Assembly: GCF_011492965.1 (NCBI RefSeq)
Contig: NZ_CP045121.1
Coordinates: 2,108,001-2,172,000 of the forward strand
DNA from: Rubrobacter marinus
GTDB lineage: Bacteria; Actinomycetota; Rubrobacteria; Rubrobacterales; Rubrobacteraceae
DNA length: 64,000 nucleotides
Reading direction: 5' to 3'
Positions within the stretch are counted from its first letter, which is position 1. Every line of letters begins with the position of its first letter. Shown piece after piece: positions 15,744 to 25,933 of this stretch. Below the pieces are notes generated by a model, which saw only the letters and a program-made list of their open reading frames with translations, was not told the DNA's origin and did no database searches. The translations under genes were made by a program, and so were the position numbers.

Positions 15744-16814
15744 CTAGCCCAGGCGCTCGGAGCCGAGCGCGGCGGCGCGGCCGTTCGGCGCGCCGTCCTC
15801 CGCCCCGTCGTCCTCGGGGCCGTCGGCGGGCTCGGCGAAGCCGAGCTTCTCGTGGATGTCGGCGAGGATGCGGTTGCGCACGGAGTCGTTCTCCTTGAGA
15901 AACTGCTTGGCGTTCTCGCGGCCCTGGCCGAGCCGCTCGTCGCCGTAGGCGAACCAGGCGCCGGACTTCTGCACCACGTCGTGCTGGATGCCCATGTCCA
16001 GGAGGCTCCCCTCCTTGGAGATCCCCTCCCCGTACATGATGTCGAAGAAGACCTCCTTGAACGGCGGCGCCACCTTGTTCTTGCGGACCGTCACCTTCGT
16101 CTGGTTGCCCACCGTGTCGGTGCCGGCCTTGAGCGCCCCGATCCTGCGGACGTCGAGCCTGACGCTCGAGTAGAACTTCAGGGCGCGGCCGCCCGGGGTC
16201 GTCTCCGGGGAGCCGAACATTACCCCGATCTTCTCGCGCAGCTGGTTGATGAAGATGGCCGTCGTGTCCGAGCGGCTCAGGGAGCCCGAGAGCTTCCTGA
16301 GGGCCTGGCTCATGAGGCGGGCCTGGAGGCCGACGTGGGAGTCGCCCATCTCGCCCTCGATCTCGGCGCGCGGCACGAGGGCGGCGACGGAATCGATGAC
16401 GACGACGTCGAGGGCGCCGCTTCGTATGAGGGTGTCGGCGATCTCGAGGGCCTGCTCGCCGTTGTCCGGCTGGGAGAAGTACAGGTTCTCGAGGTCGACG
16501 CCGATCGCCTCGGCGTAGGTCGGGTCGAGGGCGTGCTCGGCGTCGATGAACGCCGCGAGGCCGCCGGCCTTCTGGGCCTCGGCGATCACGTGCAGGGCGA
16601 GGGTCGTCTTGCCGCTCGACTCGGGGCCGTAGATCTCGACGATGCGCCCCCTCGGCACCCCGCCGATACCGAGCGCGAGGTCGAGGGCGAGGGCGCCGGT
16701 CGAGATCGAGGACATCTTCTTCGGGCCCTCGTCGCCCATGCGCATGATCGAACCCTTGCCGAAGGCCTTCTCTATCTGCGAGACGGCGGCGCCTATCGCT
16801 TTGGTCTTGTCCAC
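15744..16814 (-). CDS. recA: Recombinase RecA
   Basis: About 356 residues. ATP-dependent strand exchange and DNA repair. The Walker A motif GPESSGKTT is at about residues 63-71; Walker [13 protein letters not shown], loop L1/L2 ([28 protein letters not shown]) and the C-terminal acidic tail (GPEDDGAED) are intact, and there is no intein. GTG 16814 is chosen over the in-frame TTG 16829 because GGAGG lies 8 bases before the GTG. It has its own promoter and is followed by recX. No actinobacterial LexA box (GAAC-N4-GTTC) is visible upstream. Confidence 0.97.
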   Translation of the reverse strand: MDKTKAIGAAVSQIEKAFGKGSIMRMGDEGPKKMSSISTGALALDLALGIGGVPRGRIVEIYGPESSGKTTLALHVIAEAQKAGGLAAFIDAEHALDPTYAEAIGVDLENLYFSQPDNGEQALEIADTLIRSGALDVVVIDSVAALVPRAEIEGEMGDSHVGLQARLMSQALRKLSGSLSRSDTTAIFINQLREKIGVMFGSPETTPGGRALKFYSSVRLDVRRIGALKAGTDTVGNQTKVTVRKNKVAPPFKEVFFDIMYGEGISKEGSLLDMGIQHDVVQKSGAWFAYGDERLGQGRENAKQFLKENDSVRNRILADIHEKLGFAEPADGPEDDGAEDGAPNGRAAALGSERLG

Positions 16815-16878
16815 TGTTGCATCCTCCAAAAACGGTGTCTTGTCGTCGGTTCTGATCGGCTCTTCTTATGCAAGGAGG

Positions 16879-16907
16879 ATTATACAGCGGGGGTAGGGGC
16901 CTCCCAA
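16879..16907 (-). promoter_or_regulatory. recA promoter
   Basis: On the - strand TTGGGA (16902-16907), exact 17-base spacer, TATAAT (16879-16884). The leader to the GTG start is about 58 bases and ends with GGAGG. No SOS operator is seen within or near it. Confidence 0.75.
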
Positions 16908-16951
16908 TAACCCTTTGGGGATGATAAAGGCAGAAATCCGGGGGCGGGCGC

Positions 16952-17850
16952 TTACGCGGGGGCGGCGCCCCGAGGGTGTAGGTCTGCGTCGTGATCTGCC
17001 CGTCGTACCCCAGGGGCCCGACGCTCCTGCCGTCCACCTCGACGGCGACCGCCCCGGCGTCGCCGGCCGTCACGCTGACGTACTCGGCCCCTCGAAGGTC
17101 GATTGGAACCCGGCGGGCGCGGTCTCGTAGAACAGGACCACCCCGTCGGCCTCGACGTTGAGCCACGACGCCCTCTCCCCCACGCTCACCACCACGTCGA
17201 CGTTCTCGTCGGTCGCCGCGTCGGGGGCCTCCTCGGCGGGCTCGTCGGGCCCCTCGGGTTCGGCGGGCGCCTCCTCCTCGGGCTCCTCGGGGACGGGCGC
17301 TCCTCGGGGCGGGCGCTTCGTCCTCCCGGCGGGGCGGGGCTCCTCTTCCTCCTCCTGCTGGGGGCGGGCTCGACGTTCGCGGAGCCCCCGCTCTCGGGCG
17401 TGCTCGCGGAACGGGAGCCCACGTAGTAGAGGGCGCCCCGACGAGGGCTATGAGGATCAGGGCGAGGACCACGGTGAAGACGGCCGCGCCCGAGACCCTG
17501 CGCCGCTCGGCGCCCGCGAGGCCGCCCGGGCTCATGACGGGCCGCTCGAACTCGCTGTTTCGGGGGCGCTCGTAGTTCAGGGCCCTCTCCCGGCGCGGGG
17601 CGCGGCGCTCCCTGAACTCCTGGGCGAGGCCCTCTCCGTCGAGGCCGAGGTAGTTCGCGTAGGTCTTCAGGAAGCCCTGGACGTAGACCTGGTCCGGGAG
17701 CATGGAGTAGTCCTCCCGCTCCAGGCCCTCGAGGTAGCGGGTGCGGATCTTGGTCGCGTTCTCCACGTCGCGCAGCGAGAGTCCCCTCTCCCTGCGGACG
17801 CGCTCGAGAAGCTCGCCGGTCCTGCCGCCTTCGTCCCGCCCGTTGTCCAT
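16952..17850 (-). CDS. RodZ-like HTH membrane protein, several frameshifts
   Basis: Reconstructed as an N-terminal Xre/Cro HTH (LLERVRRERGLSLRDVENATKIRTRYLEGLE, about residues 10-80), one transmembrane helix (VFTVVLALILIALVG), a long acidic Pro/Glu-rich linker and a C-terminal beta domain of the DUF4115 type (WLNVEADGVVLFYETAPAG, VEVDGRSVGPLGYDGQ). This is the layout of the morphogenetic protein RodZ. Four missing bases are inferred at about 17437, 17363, 17092 and 16965, all in G/C runs; with them the frame ends at TAA 16952. The start is uncertain (ATG 17850, or GTG/TTG codons up to 17880). It lies between ftsK and recA. Confidence 0.7.
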
Positions 17851-17913
17851 CCCGTCGCTCACCTGACCGGAGCCTACCACAAAAGGGGCAAAATCTAGAA
17901 GCCCGAGGCGGCG

Positions 17914-20400
17914 CTACTCCCGGTCGCGAGGGGCGCCGTAGGGGTCCCCGCCACCGGTCCCGCGCTCCTCGTCGAAGCGGCCGAACGGGAACGCCCCCTC
18001 GTCGCCGTCGACGCCCCCGGCGCGGCCGTCGGGACCGCCGGGGTTCGTCCCGTCTCCGGACCCTTCGGGGTCGAAGATTCGGGGCAGCTCGAGCTCCGTG
18101 ACGATCACGGAGCGGCTCTTCGAGCCCTCGTGGGGGCCGACGACGCCCTTGCGTTCGAGGGCGTCGACGATCCTGCCCGCGCGCGAGTACCCGACGCGGA
18201 AGCGCCGCTGCACGGCGCTCACCGAGGCCTGCTGCGTGGCGACGACGAAGCTCGCCGCGTCCGGCAAGAGCTCGTCCTCGGGCTCCCCGCTCTCCTCCTT
18301 CTCCCCGCGGGTCTCCGTCACCTCCTCGACGAACCTCGCCTGAGCCCGCTCGGCGCACGCGGTGACGACCTCGTCGACCTCCGCCTCCGAGAGGTACGCG
18401 CCCTGCACGCGCGAGGGCCTCAGCGCGCTCACCGGCTTGAAGAGCATGTCGCCCTGGCCGAGGAGGGCCTCCGCGCCCGGGGTGTCCAGGATCACGCGGG
18501 AGTCCACCTGGCTGGAGACGGCGAAGGCGATGCGGCTCGGGACGTTCGCCTTGATCATGCCGGTGATCACGTCGACGCTCGGGCGCTGCGTGGCGACGAC
18601 GAGGTGGATGCCGACGGCGCGCGCCTTCTGGGCGAGCCGGATGACCGCGTCCTCGACCTTGGCGGCGGAGGTCATCATGAGGTCGGCGAGCTCGTCGATG
18701 ACGACGACGACGTAGGGCATCTGCTTCTCGGGGCGCTTCTCGTTGTAGCCGTCGAGGGAGCGAACCCCGAACTTCTCCAGGACCTCGTAGCGCCGCTCCA
18801 TCTCGGCCACGGCCCACGAGAGGGCGTTGGCGGCCTTTTTGACGTCCGTAACCACGGGGGTTATGAGGTGCGGGACGCGCGCAAACTGCGAGAGCTCGAC
18901 CCGCTTCGGGTCGATAAGGACCATCTTGACCTGCCGGGGGTCGGTGGTCAGCAGCAGCGAGGTCAGGAGGCCGTTGAGCATCACGCTCTTGCCGCTCCCC
19001 GTGGTCCCGGCGACCAGAAGGTGGGGCATCTCCGCCATGTCGAAGAAGACGGCCCTCCCGGAGATGTCCTTGCCCAAAGCAACCGGCAGGCTCCAGTCGT
19101 TGCCGGCGGGGTACTCGCGGAAGACGTCGCCTAGAGTGACGACGGCCGGGCGGGTGTTCGGGACCTCGACCCCGACGGCGCTCTTGCCGGGGATGGGCGC
19201 GAGGATGCGGACCTCGGTCGCGGCGAGGGCGTAGGCGATGTCCTGCTGCAGGTTTCTGACCTTGCCGACCTTGACGCCGCTCCCCAGCCTGAGCTCGTAG
19301 CGCGTCACGCGCGGGCCGACGACCGCGCGCACGACGGTCGCCTCGACCCCGAGGTCGGCGAGGGCGCGCGTGAGGCGCCTGCTCGTCCCCTCGGCGTCGT
19401 GCTCCGGGTCGCCCCGGCCCGGCCTCAGGAGGGACAGGGGCGGCAGCGAGTACTCGCCCGGGATCACGGGCCCCTCCTCGTCGAGACCCGCCTCTTCCCG
19501 AAATTCCGGCAGCACGATCTCGAACGGCTCCTCCGGCTCGTCCTCGGTGGACCCTTCCGGCCCGCCCTCGTAGTCGAAGACCCGGGCGGCCGGCTGCAAG
19601 GGCGGCGCCCCGGCGTCTTCTGGGAGCGCACCGGGGGCTTCGGACTCCGAGGGTCCGCCGTGGACGCCGCGGAGCTCCTCCTGCGCCGGGCGGGCGCGCT
19701 TCGGGCTCGCCTGACGAACCTTCTGAGCACCCTGCTGCCTGCGGCGCTCCCGTGCGTCGCGGAGCTTCTCCCGGAGCGTGCTCGCGGCGGAGCCCGCCCG
19801 GGCGCTCGCGCCGGCGGCCGAGTCCCGCGGCGAGAGGCCGGTCAGGAGGAAGACGCCGGCGGCGTAGAGGGCGAGGAGGGCGAGGGCGGCGCCGACGGGA
19901 CCGCCGGCGACGGCCAGGGCCCCGTAGATCCCGCTGCCCACGAGACCGCCGCGGTCGGGGTAGACGGCCTCGTCGAAGCGCGTCTGCGGGGGGAGGGTGG
20001 CCGCGAGGGTCGCGGCGATCGAGACCAGGAGCAGCGCGAGCCCCGCGGCCCTCCTCCCCGGGAAGCGGCCGAGCAGCAAGAGGGCCCCGGCGAGCACCGC
20101 GAGGGGCGCGAGGGCGAGGCCGACGACGCCTAGGGTACGGGTCGCGGCTAGAAGACCCGCCTCGCCCAGCACGGCCCCGCGGCCGGTGACGAAGGAAGCG
20201 GTAAAGAAGATCCCCGCGACGAGCAGGACGAGGCCGATCGCCTCGCGGGAGAGAACCTCGCCGAGGCGCGAGAAGGGACCGGAGCCCCCGCCCTTTGCGG
20301 AAGAGCGTTTCTTCGAGTTGGAAGCCTTGCTCGAGCCCTTGCCCGCGGCCTTTGTCGAGGCGCGGGTCGAGTGTCTGCGGGGGGATCTGTTCGTCGCCAT
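17914..20400 (-). CDS. ftsK: DNA translocase FtsK
   Basis: 828 residues. Septal DNA pump that coordinates chromosome segregation with division. Four membrane helices at about residues 54-188, a charged linker to 320, the alpha/beta motor domains (Walker A GTTGSGKS at 465-472; Walker B VVVIDELADLM; QRPSVDVITGMIKAN) and the C-terminal gamma winged helix (about 745-800, VQRRFRVGYSRAGRIVDALE) that reads polar DNA motifs. Its recombinase partner may be the XerC/D-type protein at 5599. The ATG at 20400 lacks a Shine-Dalgarno but has TAGACT 7 bases upstream. Confidence 0.95.
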   Translation of the reverse strand: MATNRSPRRHSTRASTKAAGKGSSKASNSKKRSSAKGGGSGPFSRLGEVLSREAIGLVLLVAGIFFTASFVTGRGAVLGEAGLLAATRTLGVVGLALAPLAVLAGALLLLGRFPGRRAAGLALLLVSIAATLAATLPPQTRFDEAVYPDRGGLVGSGIYGALAVAGGPVGAALALLALYAAGVFLLTGLSPRDSAAGASARAGSAASTLREKLRDARERRRQQGAQKVRQASPKRARPAQEELRGVHGGPSESEAPGALPEDAGAPPLQPAARVFDYEGGPEGSTEDEPEEPFEIVLPEFREEAGLDEEGPVIPGEYSLPPLSLLRPGRGDPEHDAEGTSRRLTRALADLGVEATVVRAVVGPRVTRYELRLGSGVKVGKVRNLQQDIAYALAATEVRILAPIPGKSAVGVEVPNTRPAVVTLGDVFREYPAGNDWSLPVALGKDISGRAVFFDMAEMPHLLVAGTTGSGKSVMLNGLLTSLLLTTDPRQVKMVLIDPKRVELSQFARVPHLITPVVTDVKKAANALSWAVAEMERRYEVLEKFGVRSLDGYNEKRPEKQMPYVVVVIDELADLMMTSAAKVEDAVIRLAQKARAVGIHLVVATQRPSVDVITGMIKANVPSRIAFAVSSQVDSRVILDTPGAEALLGQGDMLFKPVSALRPSRVQGAYLSEAEVDEVVTACAERAQARFVEEVTETRGEKEESGEPEDELLPDAASFVVATQQASVSAVQRRFRVGYSRAGRIVDALERKGVVGPHEGSKSRSVIVTELELPRIFDPEGSGDGTNPGGPDGRAGGVDGDEGAFPFGRFDEERGTGGGDPYGAPRDRE

Positions 20401-20413
20401 GCACGCAAGTCTA
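20401..20413 (-). promoter_or_regulatory. -10-like TAGACT seven bases before ftsK ATG
   Basis: TAGACT (20408-20413), TGCGTGC, then ATG. No Shine-Dalgarno is present. The spacing would place transcription start at the initiation codon. Confidence 0.4.
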
Positions 20414-20463
20414 GCGCAGGGCGAAGGGGCGGAGGTGGGGCACGTTATGTGGTGCCCCTCCCC

Positions 20464-22122
20464 CTAGACCTCTACGATTAGGGGCAGGATGATCGGGCGC
20501 TTGCGCGTCTTCTCCGAGAGGAGGCCCGCGAGGTCCTTACGGATCGCCTTCTTCAACTCGGACCAGTCCGTGACGTGGCGCTGCGCGGTCCGCTCAAGAG
20601 TCTTCGTGACGGTGGCGACAGACTCGTCTACGAGGCCGTTCTGGGCCTGCGGGTCGACGAAGCCGCGGGAGATGACGTCCGGCGGCCCCAGAAGCTCGCC
20701 CGACTTCGAGTTGATGCGCGCGACGACGATGAACATGCCCTCCTCGGAGAGCTGCTGGCGCTCGCGCATGATCGCGTCGGAGTTGTCGGCGACGCTGCCG
20801 GCGTCCACGAGGAACATGCCGCTGGAGACGGTCTCCAGCCGCCTCGCCTCGCCGCCCTCGAACTCGACGGGCTCGCCGTTCTCCAGGATAAGGATGTTCT
20901 CCTCGGGGATGCCCATGGAGATCGCCGTGTCCTTGTGGTGCTTCTGCATCCGGTACTCGCCGTGCACGGGGACGAGGTACTTCGGCTTCAGCAGCGAGAG
21001 CACGATCTTCTGCTCCTCCTGCGCCGCGTGCCCGGAGACGTGGACGCGGCTCAAGGGCGTGTACAGCACCTCGGCGCCCCGCTTCATGAGGCTGTTGATC
21101 GTGCGCGAGACCCCCCGCTCGTTCCCCGGGATCGGGTGGGCGGAGACGATGACGATGTCGCCCGCGCCCGCCTCGATGGTCCGGTGCTGCCCCGCGGCGA
21201 TGCGCGAGAGGGCGGCCATCGGCTCGCCCTGGGAGCCCGTCGTCAGGATCACGATGTCCGAGTCCGGGACCTTGTTGATGTCGCGCTGGTCCACGTACAT
21301 CGACTGCGGAAGGTCCATGTAGCCGAGCTCCCGCGCGATCTGCACGTTGCGGATCATGGACCGCCCCGTCACCCCGACGAGCCGCCCGTGCGCCTTGGCC
21401 GCCTCGACGACCTGGTTGACGCGGTGGATGTGGCTCGCGAACGAGGCGACGATGATGCGCCCCGTCGCCCTCTCGAAGACCTGGTTAAAGGTCTCGTTGA
21501 CCACGCGCTCCGAGGGCACGAAGCCGGGGCGCTCGGAGTTCGTCGAGTCGCCGAAGTACGCGAGCACGCCCTCCTGGCCCAGAGCGGCGTAGCGGTTCAG
21601 GTCCATCGGCTCGCCCTCTATGGGCGTCAGGTCGATCTTGTAGTCGCCGCTGAAGACGATGAGGCCCGCGTTCGTGCGCAGCGCGACCGCGACGGCGTCG
21701 GGGATGGAGTGGTTGACGTTTATAAACTCCATGCCGAAGCCGCCGAGCTTCTGTCGGTCTCCGGCCTTGATCTCCCTGAGGTCGCCCTTCTTTATGCCGT
21801 GCTCGGCGAGCTTGGGGCGCACGAGCCCTAAAGTGAGCTTCGTCCCGTACACGGGCACGTTGAACTCGCGCAACAGGTACGGCAGGGCGCCGACGTGGTC
21901 CTCGTGGCCGTGGGTGAGGACGATGCCCTTAAGCTCGTCGCGGTGCTCCCTGAGGTAGGAGAAGTCCGGGAGGACCAGGTCGATCCCGGGCATCTCCTCG
22001 TCCGGGAAGGACATGCCGGCGTCGATGAGAACGATCCCGCTCTCCTGGCGCACGGCCGTCATGTTCTTGCCGATCTCCCCCAGTCCTCCGAGGGGGATGA
22101 CCTGCAGTGCTTTGCTGTCCAA
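20464..22122 (-). CDS. rnj: Ribonuclease J
   Basis: 552 residues. A metallo-beta-lactamase/beta-CASP RNase with endo- and 5'-exonuclease activity in mRNA decay and rRNA maturation. The zinc ligands HGHEDH are at residues 71-76; GDYKIDLTP, FGDSTNSERPGF, the beta-CASP motifs (ASFASHIHRV, TTGSQGEP, SGHAAQEE, PVHGEYRM) and the C-terminal dimerisation domain are complete. The TTG start at 22122 is supported by AGGAGG 12 bases upstream. It precedes ftsK by 63 bases. Only one RNase J is seen. Confidence 0.96.
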   Translation of the reverse strand: MDSKALQVIPLGGLGEIGKNMTAVRQESGIVLIDAGMSFPDEEMPGIDLVLPDFSYLREHRDELKGIVLTHGHEDHVGALPYLLREFNVPVYGTKLTLGLVRPKLAEHGIKKGDLREIKAGDRQKLGGFGMEFINVNHSIPDAVAVALRTNAGLIVFSGDYKIDLTPIEGEPMDLNRYAALGQEGVLAYFGDSTNSERPGFVPSERVVNETFNQVFERATGRIIVASFASHIHRVNQVVEAAKAHGRLVGVTGRSMIRNVQIARELGYMDLPQSMYVDQRDINKVPDSDIVILTTGSQGEPMAALSRIAAGQHRTIEAGAGDIVIVSAHPIPGNERGVSRTINSLMKRGAEVLYTPLSRVHVSGHAAQEEQKIVLSLLKPKYLVPVHGEYRMQKHHKDTAISMGIPEENILILENGEPVEFEGGEARRLETVSSGMFLVDAGSVADNSDAIMRERQQLSEEGMFIVVARINSKSGELLGPPDVISRGFVDPQAQNGLVDESVATVTKTLERTAQRHVTDWSELKKAIRKDLAGLLSEKTRKRPIILPLIVEV

Positions 22123-22152
22123 AATCGTTGCTTACCTCCTAGAAAACGCCCC

Positions 22153-22184
22153 GGCCGGCCAGCGAGATGAGAGGCTGGCCGGCC
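22153..22184 (-). terminator. Intrinsic terminator of the pnp-peptidase unit
   Basis: GGCCGGCCAGC (22153-22163) and GCTGGCCGGCC (22174-22184) form an 11-bp stem with a 10-base loop. On the - strand it is followed, after GGGGC, by GTTTTCT. It sits between the M16 peptidase stop and the rnjA start. Confidence 0.75.
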
Positions 22185-22216
22185 CGGGTTGGTTGCTGCT
22201 TTGTGGCTTTGTTCGT

Positions 22217-23477
22217 TTACGCCGCGAGGTGCCTGCCGAGGTCGAGCTCTTTCGGGCCGACGGCGGAGAGGTACATGTCGCCCCTCTTCAGGTGTCCTTC
22301 GGCGAGGCGCTTGACGTCCTCCGCGGTCACCGCGTCTATCCTGGCCGAGATCTCCTCGGGCGTCAGAAGCTCGGAGCCGGTGATGACGCTGCGCCCGACG
22401 CGCGTCATGCGCGTCGCGGTGCTCTCCAGGGCGAGGATCGTCGAGCTCTTGAGCTGCTCCTTGGTGCGGTGGAGCTCCTCCTCGGTGACGGGCTCCTCGC
22501 GTACCCGGTCGAGCTGCTCGGCGATGATCTTCACGGCCTCCTCGACGTTCCCGGTCGTGGAGCCGACGTACATCTTGACGGCGCCCGCGTCGGAATATCC
22601 CTGGTGGTACGAGTAGACGGCGTAGGCGAGCCCGCGCTTCTCACGCACCTCCTGGAAGAGCCGGCTGGACATGCCGCCGCCGAGCACGTTGTTCAGGGCG
22701 AGCATCGCGTAGCGGTCGCCGCTGCTCGCCGGTATCCCCTGCGAGCCCATCGCGACGTGGTACTGCTCCGTCTCCTTGAACTTGTAGAAGAAGCGGCTCT
22801 CCGGCGGGGTGACCTGCGCCCTGCGCACGAACGGCTCACCCGAGGGGAGCGCCGCGCCGAGCTTCTCCTCGACCATCTTCTCGAACGACTCGGACTCGAG
22901 CTTCCCGGCGCCCACGACGAAGACGTTAGGCGCGGTGTAGGTGTTCCGGTGAAAGCCCTTGAGGGTGTCGTGGTCCACGCCGCGCACCGTCTCGGCGGAG
23001 CCGATGATCGGGCGCCCCAAGGGGTCGCCGTGGAAGACGAGGCCGGAGAGGTACTCGTCGGCGAGCTGGTCCGGCCGATCCTCGTACATCCGGATCTCCT
23101 CGACGATGACCTCGCGCTCGCGCTCGAGATCCGCGAAGGTCGGGCGCGTGATCATGTCGCTCATGATGTCCAGCGCACGCTCGAGGTGCTCGGGGAGGAA
23201 CCGGGCGTAGAGCACGGTGTACTCCTCGCCCGTCGCCGCGTTCTCCTGGGCCCCGATCCCCTCGAACGCCTCGGCGATGCCGAGGGCGTCCATCGAGGGG
23301 GTGCCCTTGAAGAGCATATGCTCCATGAGGTGGGTTATCCCGGCCACCTCGTCCTTCTCGTCGCGGCTGCCGGCGCGGATCCAGACCCCAGGGAGACGCT
23401 CGTCGCCTCGCTCAAGGGCTCCGAAAAGACGCGTAGGCCCCCGGAAGCTCCTTCTTGTTTACGTTCCTCTCGCTCAA
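22217..23477 (-). CDS. M16-family zinc peptidase, two frameshifts
   Basis: About 420 residues after repair; short for M16 family single-gene peptidases, which act as dimers on peptides. The inverted zinc motif HLMEH (GITHLMEHMLFKGT) and the downstream glutamate region EREREVIVEEIRMYED are present, followed by the second domain (NNVLGGGMSSRLFQEVREKRGLAY). Two missing G are inferred at about 23439 and 23387; restoring them gives the normal N terminus (LRVFSEPLSEATSVSLGVWIRAGSRDEKD). The TTG start at 23477 lies behind GGAGG, 3 bases after the pnp stop. Peptidase next to pnp is a common actinobacterial and Firmicute arrangement. Confidence 0.85.
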
Positions 23478-23480
23478 CCT

Positions 23481-25538
23481 CTAGTCCTCCAGCTTCTCCA
23501 GGGAGATGCGCTTCTGCTTGTCTATCTCGAGGACGCGGACCTTGATCCGGTCGCCCTCGCTGACGACGTCCTCGACCCGCTCGACCCTCGTCTTTCCGGG
23601 GGCGAGGCGCGAGATGTGCACGAGACCGTCGCGGCCCGGGGTGAGCTCCACGAAGGCGCCAAAGTTCGTCGTCTTGACGACCTTGCCGTTGTAGATCTCG
23701 CCGGCCTCGACGTCCTTGGTCATCCCGTTGATGGCGGCCGCGGCCTCCTTGGTGACCACGCCCTCGCCGGAGACGTAGACCGTCCCGTCGTCCTCGACGG
23801 AGATGTTGACCCCGAACTGGTCCTGCAGCGCGTTGATGGTCTTGCCGCCCGGGCCTATCAGGAGCCCGATCTTGTCCGTCGGGATCTTCAACACCTCGAC
23901 GCGCGGGGCGAAGTCCGAGACCTCGGTCCTCGGCTCCGCGATGACGTCGGCCATGATGTCCAGAAGCTCCACGCGGCCCTTCTTGGCCTGCGCGAGCGCC
24001 TCCCTCAGAAGCTCGGCCGAAACGCCGGTGATCTTCATGTCCATCTGGAGCGCCGTGATCCCGTCGCGCGTCCCCGCGACCTTGAAGTCCATGTCGCCGT
24101 TGTGGTCCTCGAGCCCCTGTATGTCCGTGAGGATGACGTAGTCGTCGCCCTCCTTGACCAGGCCCATCGCCACGCCCGCGACCGGCGCCTTGATCGGCAC
24201 GCCGCCGTCCATGAGCGACAGCGTCGAGCCGCAGACGCTCGCCATCGAGGACGAGCCGTTGGACTCCAGGATGTCCGAGACGATCCTGAGGGCGTACGGG
24301 AAGACGTCCTCGGCGGGCAAGACCGGCACGAGCGCGCGCTCGGCGAGCGCCCCGTGGCCGATCTCGCGCCTGCGGGGGCTCCCGACCCTGCCGGTCTCGC
24401 CGGTGGAGTAGGGCGGGAAGTTGTAGTGGTGCATGTAGCGCTTACCCGTGACCGGCTCTATGGTGTCGAGCCGCTGGGAGAGCCCGAGGTCGGCCAGCGC
24501 GAGCTCCGAGAGGGCCTGCGTCTCGCCGCGCGTGAACAGCGCGGAGCCGTGGACGCGCGGTATGAGCCCGACCTCGGCGGTGGTCGGACGGATCTCGTCC
24601 ATCGCCCTGAGGTCGGTCCTCTTCCTGTCCTCTATGTACAGCTTGCGGAACGCCTCCTTCTGGAGGACGCTCACGGCCTCGCCGATCTGCGCGGCCTCTT
24701 CCTCGTCGCGCCCCTCGGTGAGCTCGGCCTTGAGCTCGTCCATCGCCTCGCCCCGGCCCCTGCGGTCCGGGTTGACGATGGCGTCCTTGACCCGGTCGAG
24801 GTAGCGCCCCGAAGGTCGTCGAGGAACGGGTTAGCGTCGTCGGCCGCGACGACCTCGCGCTTGGGCTTGCCGTGCTCGGCGGCGTAGCCCTCGATCGCCT
24901 CGGCGATCCGGCTGATCGCCTCCTGGGCGACGAGCATGGCGTCGACCATGACCTCCTCGGGGACCTCGTTCGCCCCCGCCTCGACCATGGTGATGGCCTC
25001 CTTCGTCCCCGCCACCACGAGGTCGAGGTCGCTCTCGGCGATCTGCCCGTAGGTCGGGTTGAGGATGAACTCGCCGTCCATCGACCGGCCGACGCGCACC
25101 GCGCCGATCGGACCGTCGAACGGGATGTCCGAGAGCGAGAGCGCCGCCGACGCCCCGACCATGCTCACCGTGTCGTACGGGACCTCCTGGTCGGCCGCGA
25201 AGACCGTCCCTATAACCTGGATCTCGTTGCGGTAGCCCCTGGGGAAGAGCGGCCTGATCGGCCGGTCCGTGAGCCGCGCCGTGAGGACCGCCCTCTCGGA
25301 GGGCCTCCCCTCGCGCTTGATGAAGCCGCCCGGGATCTTGCCGGCCGCCGCCATCCGCTCCTCGATGTCGACGCTCAGGGGGAGGAAGTTGACCCCCGGC
25401 CTCGGGAAGACGAGCCCGTCGCCGTGGACAGAACCACAGTGTCGCCGAGACGCGCCATGACGGAGCCCCCGCCTGGCGCGCCATCTTCCCGGTCTCGAGC
25501 ACGATGGAGTGCTCGCCTACCGGTATCTCTAAACGCAT
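23481..25538 (-). CDS. pnp: Polyribonucleotide nucleotidyltransferase, three frameshifts
   Basis: PNPase degrades RNA 3' to 5' with phosphate. Two RNase PH domains (first: GFIKREGRPSERAVLTARLTDRPIRPLFP; second: QALSELALADLGLSQRL, ILESNGSSSMASVCG), then KH (IGLLIGPGGKTINALQDQFG) and S1 (YNGKVVKTTNFGAFVELTPG) domains. The frame is broken by single missing bases at about 25466-25470, 25393-25397 and 24807-24810, each in a run of C on the + strand; repair gives the full-length enzyme. The ATG at 25538 follows GAGGAG. It is preceded by rpsO, the near-universal rpsO-pnp pair. An essential-type gene, so errors rather than decay are likely. Confidence 0.92.
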
Positions 25539-25592
25539 ATTCTTTTCTCCTCTTGCTGCTTTTGAAGACTCGATGCTTGCCGTACCGCTACC

Positions 25593-25859
25593 CTAGCGGC
25601 GCAGACCGAGCCTGGCGATGAGCGAACGGTAACGCTCGACATCCTTGCTCTGGAGGTACTTGAGGAGCCGGCGCCTCTTGCCGACCAGCTTCAGAAGCCC
25701 TCGCCTGGAATGGTAATCGTGCTTGTGGGTACGCAGGTGCTCCGTGAGGTGTCGGATGCGCGTGGTCAACACCGCAACCTGGACCTCGGGCGAGCCGGTG
25801 TCGCCCTCCTGGACCGCGTACTCCGAGATTATCGCCTCTTTGTTCTCGACAACCGCCAA
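25593..25859 (-). CDS. rpsO: 30S ribosomal protein S15
   Basis: 88 residues, exactly the usual length. S15 binds the central domain of 16S rRNA. The family sequence is clear ([42 protein letters not shown]). The start is TTG at 25859 behind GAGGAG. It is the first gene of the rpsO-pnp-M16 unit, with a strong promoter immediately upstream. Confidence 0.98.
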   Translation of the reverse strand: MAVVENKEAIISEYAVQEGDTGSPEVQVAVLTTRIRHLTEHLRTHKHDYHSRRGLLKLVGKRRRLLKYLQSKDVERYRSLIARLGLRR

Positions 25860-25885
25860 CTTCGTCTTTCTCCTCTTTGCCGTCT

Positions 25886-25913
25886 CTTATAGTCTCAACC
25901 TGTTTCTTGTCAA
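25886..25913 (-). promoter_or_regulatory. Strong promoter of rpsO-pnp
   Basis: On the - strand TTGACA (25908-25913), 16-base spacer, TATAAG (25886-25891). A perfect -35 hexamer. The leader is short (about 20 bases), enough for the GAGGAG ribosome binding site. Confidence 0.85.
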
Positions 25914-25933
25914 CCTCTATGCTACCACAAGGG

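Noticed and set aside
16815..16920. LexA/SOS box at recA
   Set aside because: No GAAC-N4-GTTC or close variant is visible around the promoter.
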